DNA from: Mesorhizobium sp. M1D.F.Ca.ET.043.01.1.1
Lineage (GTDB): Bacteria > Pseudomonadota > Alphaproteobacteria > Rhizobiales > Rhizobiaceae
Direction of reading: 5' to 3'
DNA length: 64,000 bases
NCBI RefSeq assembly: GCF_003952385.1
Contig: NZ_CP034444.1
Location: forward strand, 3,286,001 to 3,350,000
The notes beneath the pieces were generated by a model. That model searched no databases, was not told the origin of the DNA, and saw only the letters and a program-made list of their open reading frames with translations. Position 1 is the stretch's first letter; every line of letters starts with the position of its first letter. The translations under genes and the position numbers were made by a program. Of the stretch, positions 56,532-64,000 are shown piece by piece.

Positions 56532-58484
56532 ATGGCCGAGACTCGAACCCAACGCCGCCTTGCTGCAATTTTGGCAGCCGATGTTGTTGGTTATTCCCGC
56601 CTGATGGAACGCGATGAGGCTGGCACACTAGCCGCATTGAAATCACGTCGGCAGGCCGTGTTGTCTCCATTGGTCGTCCAGCACAATGGTCGCGTAGTCA
56701 AACTTATGGGCGACGGTGTGCTTGTCGAGTTCGCCAGTGCAGTTGATGCGGTACAATGCGCGGTTGAACTACAAAAGGGATTCACTGCTGCTAACGAAGG
56801 CATTCCCGAAGCCTCGCACATCGTCCTGCGTATCGGCATCAATCTGGGCGACTTGATCGTCGAGGGCAGTGATCTCTATGGCGACGGTGTCAACGTGGCC
56901 GCCCGGCTGGAGGGACTGGCTGAGCCCGGCGGCATCTACGTCTCCGCCACCGTGCACGATCATGTCACAGGCAAGTTGGCATTGGCGTTCGACGATCTGG
57001 GCGAGCACACACTCAAGAACATCGCGAAGCCAGTGCGGGTTTATCGCGCCGGAACAGGCGGGACCGGCAGACGTGCGGCGCAACCGGCGACTGCACTCCT
57101 GAAAAAACCCTCGATTGCGGTTCTGCCCTTTGCGAATATGAGCGGCGATCCCGAGCAGGAGTACTTTTCTGACGGCATCACCGAGGACATTATCACCGAC
57201 CTTTCGAAAGCGTCCGGACTCTCCGTCGTCGCGCGCAATACCGTCTTTACCTTCAAGGGCAAGGCGGTATTGATCGAGGAGGTGGCGAAGAAGCTGAATG
57301 TCGCCTATGTCCTGGAAGGAAGTGTACGCAAGGCTGGAGGGCGAGTGCGTATCACGGCTCAGCTAATCAATGGTCGTGGTGGTGACCATATCTGGGCCGA
57401 GCGGTATGACCGGACGCTGGACGATATCTTTGCCCTTCAGGACGAGATATCCAAAAGCATTGTCGACGTGCTCAAAGTGAAGCTGTTGCCCGAAGAACTG
57501 GCGACAATTACAAACCGCTCGACCGACAACCCAGAGGCTTACGAGACGCTGTTGATGGGCAGGTCGTTCCTCAATAGGGGAGTCGAGACCAAGTTTATCA
57601 AAACAGCGCAGCGACTGTTTGCCAGAGCTGTTGAAATTGACCCAAATTATGCGCGCGCTTATGCCGCTTTGGCTGATTGCGAGTGGCTTCTGTTGACCTG
57701 CAACGATCCCGATGCCAGCTTCGAGGCAGTCCTTTCCAACAGTGCACGGGCGCTGGAACTTGAGCCAGGTCTCGCCGATGCCCACGCATCCCGTGGCGGG
57801 GCCTTGTTCGTAAGTGGCCGGTATGCCGAGGCGGAAGTGGAGTTCGAGCGAGCTTTAGAGTTAGACGCCAGTTCTTCCGATACCTATTTCTCTTACGGCC
57901 GGAATTGTTTCATTCAAGGTCAATACGAGAAAGCTGCCGCTCTGTACCAGCGTGCTGCATCGTTGTCACCGGAGGACTATCGGGTCTGGATCAATCTAGG
58001 GATGGTCTATGTTTCACTTGGCCGCAGCGACGACGCCAAGGAAGCAGCAAGGCAAGGTGTGCTGGGAGTGGAAAAGGAAGTCAAAGCGCACCCCGACAAT
58101 GCCACCGCGCTATGTTACGGCGCCACGATGCTGGCGGAAATTGGCGAGATTGAACGCGCGCTGTCGTGGGTCTCCCGTGCTGAAATGTTCGCCGGAGACA
58201 ATATTGCGGTTCAGTACAACATAGGCTGTTTTTATGCAAAGGTGGGCAAGACGGAGCAGGCTATCGATTGCCTGGAACGGCAGCTAACTGCATCACATGC
58301 CTACATCATTTTGCGCTTGCCTTGGATGCGTCAGGATAGCGACCTCGATTCGCTCCGCGCTCATCCCCGTTATGTCGCGCTTGTCAATCGGATGGAGGCC
58401 CAAATAGCCGCGACTGGTGTTCGAATATCAGCAGGCCACGAGGAGAATGAAGCAATAACTCTGAATATGAAGCCCGGAAAATGA
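56532..58484 (+). CDS. Class III adenylate cyclase with TolB-like and TPR regions
   Basis: A 650-residue protein. The N-terminal cyclase domain (about 8-170) has both metal Asp residues (Asp17 in AADVVGYS and Asp61 in LMGDGVLVEF), Lys57 and Asp118 for adenine, and Asn121/Arg125 in VNVAARLE, so it should make cAMP. A TolB/FlgO-like region follows (about 190-310; IAVLPFANMSGDPEQEYFSD), then TPR-like helices (about 345-600). No membrane helix. Base composition is clearly less GC-rich than the neighbours. It is the only sizeable gene in the 2.6 kb insert between the direct repeats. Confidence 0.93.
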   Translation: MAETRTQRRLAAILAADVVGYSRLMERDEAGTLAALKSRRQAVLSPLVVQHNGRVVKLMGDGVLVEFASAVDAVQCAVELQKGFTAANEGIPEASHIVLRIGINLGDLIVEGSDLYGDGVNVAARLEGLAEPGGIYVSATVHDHVTGKLALAFDDLGEHTLKNIAKPVRVYRAGTGGTGRRAAQPATALLKKPSIAVLPFANMSGDPEQEYFSDGITEDIITDLSKASGLSVVARNTVFTFKGKAVLIEEVAKKLNVAYVLEGSVRKAGGRVRITAQLINGRGGDHIWAERYDRTLDDIFALQDEISKSIVDVLKVKLLPEELATITNRSTDNPEAYETLLMGRSFLNRGVETKFIKTAQRLFARAVEIDPNYARAYAALADCEWLLLTCNDPDASFEAVLSNSARALELEPGLADAHASRGGALFVSGRYAEAEVEFERALELDASSSDTYFSYGRNCFIQGQYEKAAALYQRAASLSPEDYRVWINLGMVYVSLGRSDDAKEAARQGVLGVEKEVKAHPDNATALCYGATMLAEIGEIERALSWVSRAEMFAGDNIAVQYNIGCFYAKVGKTEQAIDCLERQLTASHAYIILRLPWMRQDSDLDSLRAHPRYVALVNRMEAQIAATGVRISAGHEENEAITLNMKPGK

Positions 58485-58786
58485 GCTGATTGAGCGCAGG
58501 TCCGTTCCTGGCCCTGCTGCAACATGATAAGGGGCGCAGAATAGGGCTGCTGAGGGCCAGGGAGCCGATGTCGAACCGGGTCAGTTTTGCCCGGATACCA
58601 GCTGTGGGCGTTGGCATGGCTGGCCGAAACAAGACATACCCAGGCTAAATACCGCAGAAACCGACCCATGGTTTTGCCCCCTCATGCTCAGCCTATAGCA
58701 TATTAGTGGGAACTATGTTTGGCTAAGGTCGCATAGCTCGGCGCAGAGGTCCGACCAAAACCCCCCGCAATCACGGTATCCGCAAC
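58485..58786. other. Right part of the inserted segment
   Basis: About 300 bases after the cyclase, ending where the right direct repeat begins. The minus strand carries a signal-peptide-like leader (listed separately). No transposase, integrase or attachment-site-like repeat was seen. Confidence 0.4.
58563..58669 (-). pseudogene. Possible remnant of an HSWYP-type secreted protein
   Basis: On the minus strand, MGRFLRYLAWVCLVSASHANA reads as a signal peptide and is followed by HSWYP, the start of a family of small secreted rhizobial proteins. The expected Cys-rich continuation is absent; the frame continues with unrelated sequence. It is most likely a truncated leader carried in the inserted segment. 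Confidence 0.35.
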
Positions 58787-60056
58787 CCGGCGGGCACAAT
58801 CTGCTCATGGTCGGCCCGCCCGGCTCGGGCAAGTCGATGCTGGCGCAGCGGCTGCCCTCGGTCCTGCCGCCGCTGGCGCCGAAGGAGCTCCTGGAAGTTT
58901 CCATGATCGCTTCCGTCGCCGGCGAGCTCGGCGAAGGCAAGCTCACCGACCGGCGGCCGTTCCGCGCCCCGCATCATTCGGCCTCGATGGCGGCGATGGT
59001 GGGCGGCGGCCTGCGCGTGCGGCCGGGCGAGGTGTCGCTGGCGCATCACGGCGTTTTGTTCCTCGACGAATTCCCGGAATTCACGCCGCAGACGCTGGAC
59101 GCGCTGCGCCAGCCGCTGGAGACCGGCGACTGCGTGATCGCGCGGGCCAACCACCGCGTCACCTATCCGGCGCGCATCCAGCTGGTGGCGGCGATGAACC
59201 CGTGCCGGTGCGGCATGTCGGGCGAGCCCGGCTTTCGCTGCCTGCGCGGCGACCGCTGCCGCACCGAATACCAGGCGCGCATTTCCGGCCCGCTGCTCGA
59301 CCGCATCGACCTGAGGATCGAAGTGCCGGCGGTTTCGGCCAGCGACCTGATCCGGCCGGACCGCGCCGAAACCAGCGCTTCGGTGGCGCAGCGCGTGGCG
59401 CGAGCGCGGACCATGCAGCGCGAGCGGCTGGAAAGGCTGGGCGCTGCCGCCACCACCAACGCGCATTGCCCGCCGGCGATCGTCGAGGAGATCGCCAGGC
59501 CCGACGCCGCCGGGCTGACGCTGCTCAAGGACGCCAGCGAAAAACTCGCCTTCTCGGCGCGGGCCTATCACCGCGTGCTGAAGGTGGCGCGCACGCTGGC
59601 CGACCTCGACGCAAGCGAAACCGTCGGCCGCATTCATCTCGCCGAGGCGATCTCCTATCGGATGAGCGCCGAGCGGATGGCGCAGGCGGCGTGATCGCAA
59701 GAGGCATCGGCAAGCGCACAGGGTTCCGCTTTTCCAGGCGACTGTCAGCCGACAGTCGATCGGTCCCCGGGGATCAGCTTCTGCAATGTCGGCGCCAGGA
59801 TCATGCCGAACGTCAAGGTATCGCCGTAGGCTCGCGCAGAGAGCATTGCGCCATGAACGGTCGCCATGAAGGCCTCCGCCTCGACGCGTGGCGGGGCGGA
59901 GATTGTCAATTTCTTCTGCTCGGCGCCGCGCTCGATGACGCCGGCCAGCCACCCTGAGAGAAACCGAAAATACGCCCGGACCTCCACGGCAACCTCCGGC
60001 GGAAGAGCGGGAAGCTCGCTGGCAAGCAGGGCGCAGACGCAGAACGGCCGGCTTGC
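58787..60056 (+). repeat. Large direct repeat, right copy
   Basis: The second copy of the 1.26 kb segment (see 54897-56158). Its left edge cuts into comM at about codon 208; its right end continues into the intact tetR gene. It begins at CCGGCGGGCACAAT, which in the left copy lies inside comM. Confidence 0.92.
58807..59694 (+). pseudogene. Truncated comM copy (3' part)
   Basis: An open frame of 295 codons identical to the C-terminal part of ComM except for one Ile-to-Val change (SILPP to SVLPP). It lacks the N-terminal Lon-like domain and would start at an ATG just before Walker A (MVGPPGSGKSM) with no ribosome site. It is a dead fragment created by the duplication. Confidence 0.9.
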
Positions 60057-60350
60057 GTCCTCGATGCACCGAGCCCAGAAGCCGGCGTAGGTTCGAAGCA
60101 GCTCTGGCGGCTCAGGCACATTGCGCTCAAGCTCTCCCATGCCCGTGACGGCATCCTCGAGGTAACGCCTGACCAGCGTTTGCACCAGGTCGACCTTGCT
60201 GGGGAAGTGGTGATGGATGCTGGCTTTGCGGATACCGATCACCTCGGCGATATCCGCGTAGCTGAACCCGTTGTAGCCGCCGGCGACGATGAAGGTTCGC
60301 GCGGCGGCCAGGATATCATCGGCAGTGTGCGAAGGCTTGTTCATGGACAT
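59745..60350 (-). CDS. TetR family transcriptional regulator (intact copy)
   Basis: A 201-residue repressor. The helix-turn-helix is GFSYADIAEVIGIRKASIHHHF (about 28-49), and the C-terminal domain binds an unknown ligand. It lies 24 bases downstream of a DUF308 membrane gene on the same strand. A perfect 8-base palindrome in front of that gene is its likely operator, so it probably represses its own operon. Its last 310 bases are part of the direct repeat. Confidence 0.92.
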   Translation of the reverse strand: MSMNKPSHTADDILAAARTFIVAGGYNGFSYADIAEVIGIRKASIHHHFPSKVDLVQTLVRRYLEDAVTGMGELERNVPEPPELLRTYAGFWARCIEDASRPFCVCALLASELPALPPEVAVEVRAYFRFLSGWLAGVIERGAEQKKLTISAPPRVEAEAFMATVHGAMLSARAYGDTLTFGMILAPTLQKLIPGDRSTVG

Positions 60351-60374
60351 GCCTAACGTCCAGCGGAGGAAAGC

Positions 60375-60965
60375 TCAACTCACGCCTTGCGGCGACTTCC
60401 GCACGATATCGCTTACCGAAAGCCACACCGCGGACACGAGGAAGTAGAAGGCGCCGAAACCGGCATAGGGCGCAACGTTGGCGATGCCGATGGCCTCCGT
60501 GCCGCCCGCCATCTTCACGAAGAACAGGCCGGCCAGCGCCGACTGGGCACCGCTCAGGATCATCGCCCACTGGGCGCCGTTGGTTTTCCAGCGACGCGCC
60601 GCGGTCAGAAGCTGAAACGCGCCGGAGACGACGGCCCAGACGCCATAGACCGCAAGCACCGCGTTCATGCTGCGGCCAAGCGCGACGGCGACCGCAACCG
60701 CGGTGACGATACTGGCGACGACGTTGAGCAGCTGCGACCTGTTGCGGCTGAGCCCGCCGGTGCGCTGCGCGTCGACATAGTTCGCGAGCGCGTCCCACAC
60801 AGGGTAGGCCACCAGCATGACCGCAGCGAGCGGCGGACTGTCCTTCGCGACGGTGAAAGCCGCGGCAACCCAGGCCGCCGATACGGCAAACCGCAGATAG
60901 TAGTAGCTTTTGAGCCAGGCGTTCGAAGACCGGGCGCGGCTGTGATCGTTCATTTGTCCAGACAT
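60375..60965 (-). CDS. DUF308-like membrane protein
   Basis: A protein of 196 residues (201 from the ATG at 60980) with about six membrane helices in pairs, e.g. AVMLVAYPVWDALANYVDAQ and AVYGVWAVVSGAFQLLTAARR, the repeat pattern of DUF308/HdeD-type proteins. It is the first gene of an operon with tetR and is preceded by the palindromic operator. Function unknown; TetR control suggests response to a small compound. Confidence 0.8.
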   Translation of the reverse strand: MSGQMNDHSRARSSNAWLKSYYYLRFAVSAAWVAAAFTVAKDSPPLAAVMLVAYPVWDALANYVDAQRTGGLSRNRSQLLNVVASIVTAVAVAVALGRSMNAVLAVYGVWAVVSGAFQLLTAARRWKTNGAQWAMILSGAQSALAGLFFVKMAGGTEAIGIANVAPYAGFGAFYFLVSAVWLSVSDIVRKSPQGVS

Positions 60966-60985
60966 GGTGGGATCTCTCATTTAGC

Positions 60986-61007
60986 CTACCTACCAACTAG
61001 TAGGTAG
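60986..61007. promoter_or_regulatory. TetR operator palindrome
   Basis: CTACCTAC-CAACTA-GTAGGTAG, a perfect 8-base inverted repeat with a 6-base centre, just upstream of the DUF308-tetR start. Size and sequence are typical of TetR-family operators. Confidence 0.75.
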
Positions 61008-61155
61008 ATCGGGAGCCGTCAAGACGTTGAAGGCCGGTCGGCGATCACCTCGACATCTCATTTATGTGATCGGCGCTCACTGCCCCGCGGCTGGGCGACG
61101 GCAGTTTCGCGCACGAAGGTCGCGCACGATACGGTGGCGCGGATCCGGTCGGGGC

Positions 61156-61677
61156 ATGGCGATGATTTCAGTTTTACCGGCGCGCAGCGCCGAAGAATTC
61201 GAGACGCTGGCAGAACTCTGCCGCAAGCTTGCGCAATGGGATGTCGACGCTTCGGCGCCCCATGGCGTCTCGGCAGAGGATGTGAGGGCTCTCTTTCATC
61301 CCGAAACAAGCGGTCTTCAGTTGGCGGCGCAGTTCGGCGCGTCGGACGCCATGGCATTCATTGCGCGATCGGCGGGCCTGCCGGCCGGCTGCCTGGCCTT
61401 CGACCAGTTCGGCGACAACACGGTGGAACTGCACCGGTTCTTCGTCGACGCATCCTTCCGCGGGCAAGGCATAGGCCGCGCGCTGATGGGCGCCGTGCTG
61501 ACGGAGATCGAGAAAGGCCCGGCCCGCACGGTGCTGATCCACACGACCTACTACATGAGCAATGCCATTGCCGTGTACGAGGCGTTCGGCTTCAAGCCTT
61601 GCGCTGCTTTCCGCGAGACGCCAGAGCATGTCAGGCACACAGACGTCTTCCTGTCGCGTTCGATTCCGGGCGCTTGA
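61156..61677 (+). CDS. GNAT family N-acetyltransferase
   Basis: A 173-residue acetyltransferase. The acetyl-CoA motif is VDASFRGQGIGRALMGAVL (about 97-115), with VELHRFF before it and AIAVYEAFGFKPC after it, a standard GNAT fold. The start could be 61156 or the Met two codons later. Substrate unknown; it lies between the tetR operon and glcB. Confidence 0.85.
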   Translation: MAMISVLPARSAEEFETLAELCRKLAQWDVDASAPHGVSAEDVRALFHPETSGLQLAAQFGASDAMAFIARSAGLPAGCLAFDQFGDNTVELHRFFVDASFRGQGIGRALMGAVLTEIEKGPARTVLIHTTYYMSNAIAVYEAFGFKPCAAFRETPEHVRHTDVFLSRSIPGA

Positions 61678-61710
61678 CGCGACGGTCGATCGACGCGTTG
61701 CACGAACCCC

Positions 61711-63879
61711 TCAGCGCGCCTTCGCCTTCAGCTCCAGGCGCCGCGCGTGCAGCACAGGCTCGGTGTAGCCGTTGGGCTGAACCGTCCCCTTGAACACCAG
61801 GTCGCAGGCGGCCTGGAAGGCGATGGAAGCGTCGAAGTCCGGCGCCATCGGCCGGTAGAGCGGGTCGCCGACATTCTGGCGGTCGACGATGGCCGCCATG
61901 CGCTGCAGCGAATCCCGGACCTGGATTTCCGAGCACACCTTGTGACGCAGCCAGTTGGCGATGTGCTGCGAGGAGATGCGCAGCGTCGCGCGGTCCTCCA
62001 TCAGGCCGACATCGTTGATATCGGGCACCTTCGAGCAGCCGACGCCCTGGTCGATCCAGCGCACGACATAGCCGAGGATGCCCTGCGAATTGTTGTCGAG
62101 CTCGCGCTGGATCTCGTCCGGCGTCCAGTTCGGCCGCACCGCGACCGGCACGGACAGGATGTCGTCGAGCTTCGCCTTCGGCCGGCTCTTCAGCGCCGCC
62201 TGCACGGCTTGCACGTCGACCTTGTGGTAGTGCGTGGCGTGCAAGGTCGCCGCCGTCGGCGACGGCACCCAGGCGGTGTTGGCGCCGGCCTTCGGATGGG
62301 CGATCTTCTGCTCGAGCATGGCCGCCATCAAATCGGGCATCGCCCACATGCCCTTGCCGATCTGGGCATGGCCGGCAAGCCCGCATTCGAGCCCGATATC
62401 GACGTTCCAGGCCTCGTAGGCGGAAATCCACGCGGCCTGCTTCATGTCGCCCTTGCGGATCATCGGACCGGCTTCCATCGAGGTGTGGATCTCGTCGCCG
62501 GTGCGGTCGAGGAAGCCGGTGTTGATGAACACCACGCGCTCGCGTGCAGCGCGGATCGCCTCCTTGAGGTTGACGGTGGTGCGCCGTTCCTCGTCCATGA
62601 TGCCCATTTTGATGGTGTTTTTCGGCATGCCGAGCAGCGCTTCGACGCGGTCGAAGATCTCGATCGCGAAGGCGACTTCCTCCGGCCCGTGCATCTTGGG
62701 TTTCACCACATACATCGAGCCGGCGCGGGAGTTGGCGCGGCGGCCGTTTTCGCCGACATCGTGCAGCGCGATCAGCGCGGTGAGCGCGGCATCCATGATG
62801 CCTTCCGGCACCTCGTGGCCGTCGCGGTCGGTTATCGCCGGATTGGTCATCAGGTGGCCGACGTTACGCACCAGCATCAGCGAACGTCCAGGCAAAAGCA
62901 GCTGGCCGCCATTCGGCGCCGTGTAGCGGCGGTCCGGGTTGAGCGTGCGGACAAAACTGTTGCCGCCCTTGGTGATCTCTTCGGCGAGATCGCCCTTCAT
63001 CAGGCCGAGCCAGTTGCGGTAGACGACGACCTTGTCCTGCGCATCCACGGCGGCGACCGAATCCTCGCAGTCCTGGATGGTGGTCAGGGCGGCCTCGAGC
63101 ACGACATCGGCGATGCCGGCCGCATCGGTCTTGCCGATCCCGCTGGCGCGGTCGATCACGATCTCGATATGCAGGCCGTTCTTCACCAAAAGCACGGCCT
63201 CCGGCGTGGCGGCATCGCCGCGATAGCCGACGAACTGTTTCGGGTCGGCAAGCGTGGTGGCGCCGGCGCCCTCGCCCACTTTCAGCGCCCCGTTCGCCAC
63301 CGAGAGCCCGTTGACGCCGGCCCATTTGCCGGAGGTCAGCGGCGCCGACTGGTCGAGGAAATCCCTCGCCCAGGCGATGACCCTGGCGCCGCGCGCCGGA
63401 TTGAAACCCTTGCCCTTCTCGGCGCCGCCGGTCTCGGGAATGGCGTCGGTGCCGTAGAGCGCGTCGTAGAGCGAGCCCCAGCGGGCATTGGCGGCGTTGA
63501 GCGCATAGCGCGCGTTCATCACCGGCACCACGAGCTGCGGCCCGGCGACAACCGCGATCTCGGGATCGACATTTTCGGTCGAGACGCTGAAGGCCGGACC
63601 CTCGGGCACCAGATAGCCGATCTCCTTCAGGAAGCTCTTGTAGCCCTCCATGTCGACCGGCGCGCCGTTCTGGCGATACCAGCCGTCGAGCTTTTCCTGC
63701 ATGGCATCGCGTTTGGCGAGCAGCGCCCGGTTCTTCGGCGCGAGGTCGTGGACGATGGCGGAAAAGCCGGTCCAGAACTGTTCCGGGTCGATGCCGGTGC
63801 CGACCGCTGCCTCCTCGGCCACGAAGTCATGGAGCTCCCGGGCGATCTGCAACCCGGCGATCTCGATGCGGTCGGTCAT
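61711..63879 (-). CDS. glcB: Malate synthase G
   Basis: A 722-residue monomeric malate synthase (long G form) condensing glyoxylate and acetyl-CoA in the glyoxylate cycle or in glycolate use. Recognisable segments are [20 protein letters not shown], the [17 protein letters not shown] block carrying catalytic residues, and [15 protein letters not shown] near the C-terminal third. It has no neighbours of the glycolate pathway in the window. Confidence 0.96.
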   Translation of the reverse strand: MTDRIEIAGLQIARELHDFVAEEAAVGTGIDPEQFWTGFSAIVHDLAPKNRALLAKRDAMQEKLDGWYRQNGAPVDMEGYKSFLKEIGYLVPEGPAFSVSTENVDPEIAVVAGPQLVVPVMNARYALNAANARWGSLYDALYGTDAIPETGGAEKGKGFNPARGARVIAWARDFLDQSAPLTSGKWAGVNGLSVANGALKVGEGAGATTLADPKQFVGYRGDAATPEAVLLVKNGLHIEIVIDRASGIGKTDAAGIADVVLEAALTTIQDCEDSVAAVDAQDKVVVYRNWLGLMKGDLAEEITKGGNSFVRTLNPDRRYTAPNGGQLLLPGRSLMLVRNVGHLMTNPAITDRDGHEVPEGIMDAALTALIALHDVGENGRRANSRAGSMYVVKPKMHGPEEVAFAIEIFDRVEALLGMPKNTIKMGIMDEERRTTVNLKEAIRAARERVVFINTGFLDRTGDEIHTSMEAGPMIRKGDMKQAAWISAYEAWNVDIGLECGLAGHAQIGKGMWAMPDLMAAMLEQKIAHPKAGANTAWVPSPTAATLHATHYHKVDVQAVQAALKSRPKAKLDDILSVPVAVRPNWTPDEIQRELDNNSQGILGYVVRWIDQGVGCSKVPDINDVGLMEDRATLRISSQHIANWLRHKVCSEIQVRDSLQRMAAIVDRQNVGDPLYRPMAPDFDASIAFQAACDLVFKGTVQPNGYTEPVLHARRLELKAKAR

Positions 63880-64000
63880 CAGGGCTTCTCCAACTGGTAG
63901 GCTTTGGCCTTGCTAGCGGGGGCCTTTGGCATGTTTGGGGTTGCGGGGTCAATTCGGCTTAGGGTGAAGGATGGCGCCCGCTTTCCCTTCTCCCCTTGTG

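Noticed and set aside
56159..58786. Insertion sequence or integrative element with its own recombinase
   Set aside because: No transposase, integrase or short terminal inverted repeat is visible; the flanking 1.26 kb repeats are host genes, not IS ends.
61747..63900. A 717-codon open frame on the + strand opposite glcB
   Set aside because: It mirrors the full malate synthase gene. High-GC codon bias leaves the antisense frame free of stops; the product is His/Arg/Gly-rich with no family character.

Overview
The window looks like a chromosomal segment of a Mesorhizobium-type alphaproteobacterium (Hyphomicrobiales). The grounds are high GC in nearly every gene, an almost textbook copy of the M. 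loti MlotiK1 (MloK1) cyclic-nucleotide-gated K+ channel, a rhizobial-type PmtA, a dnaK-dnaJ pair behind a CTTG-N18-CTTATAT heat-shock promoter, and several dispersed palindromic and RIME-like intergenic repeats of the kind known from rhizobia. The assignment is by eye and not by database search.

Layout. 0-1.6 kb: a cell-surface stress module (fasciclin-like protein cut by the window edge, RskA-type anti-sigma factor, ECF sigma factor). 1.7-14 kb: amidase, argB, a methyltransferase, a GGDEF/EAL protein, a phhA/Lrp divergent pair, a MarR regulator with a tiny membrane protein, a GMC oxidoreductase with a small Tat-like partner, a diguanylate cyclase and a HAD nucleotidase. 14.1-17.7 kb: three adjacent secreted Asn-Gly repeat proteins next to a sensorless histidine kinase and a NarL-type response regulator. 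17.7-30.3 kb: mainly housekeeping genes (LOG protein, dapD, DUF805 pair, a doubly broken gene, ketopantoate-reductase-like gene, dapE, truA, fmt, def, rmuC, CDF transporter) with a parDE-type toxin-antitoxin pair between dapE and truA. 30.5-43.8 kb: a SugE/Gdx-type exporter behind an apparent guanidine-II (mini-ykkC) riboswitch, flavin oxidoreductases, arylamine N-acetyltransferase, dnaK, dnaJ, pmtA and pyrF. 44-50 kb: an ATP-grasp protein, a galactose/galactonate catabolic operon (SDR, dgoK, dgoA, lactonase) and a GGDEF/EAL protein. 50-64 kb: a GT2-GtrA pair, gshB, the MloK1-type channel, comM, an inserted adenylate cyclase, a DUF308-TetR operon and glcB.

The most unusual structure is at 54.9-60.1 kb. 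A segment of about 1.26 kb (3' part of comM plus 3' part of a convergent tetR gene) occurs twice as near-identical direct repeats. Between the copies lies about 2.6 kb of lower-GC DNA with a class III adenylate cyclase-TPR gene. comM is intact only on the left and tetR only on the right, which is what single-crossover (Campbell-type) integration of a small circle would leave. It places a cAMP-producing enzyme about 2.4 kb from a cAMP-gated K+ channel.

Second-messenger functions recur: three GGDEF-domain proteins (two with EAL domains), the adenylate cyclase and the cyclic-nucleotide-gated channel. The Asn-Gly repeat cluster has the N-x-G-x-x spacing of the pentapeptide repeats of mycobacterial PPE-MPTR proteins and is the best candidate here for an undescribed surface or matrix system.
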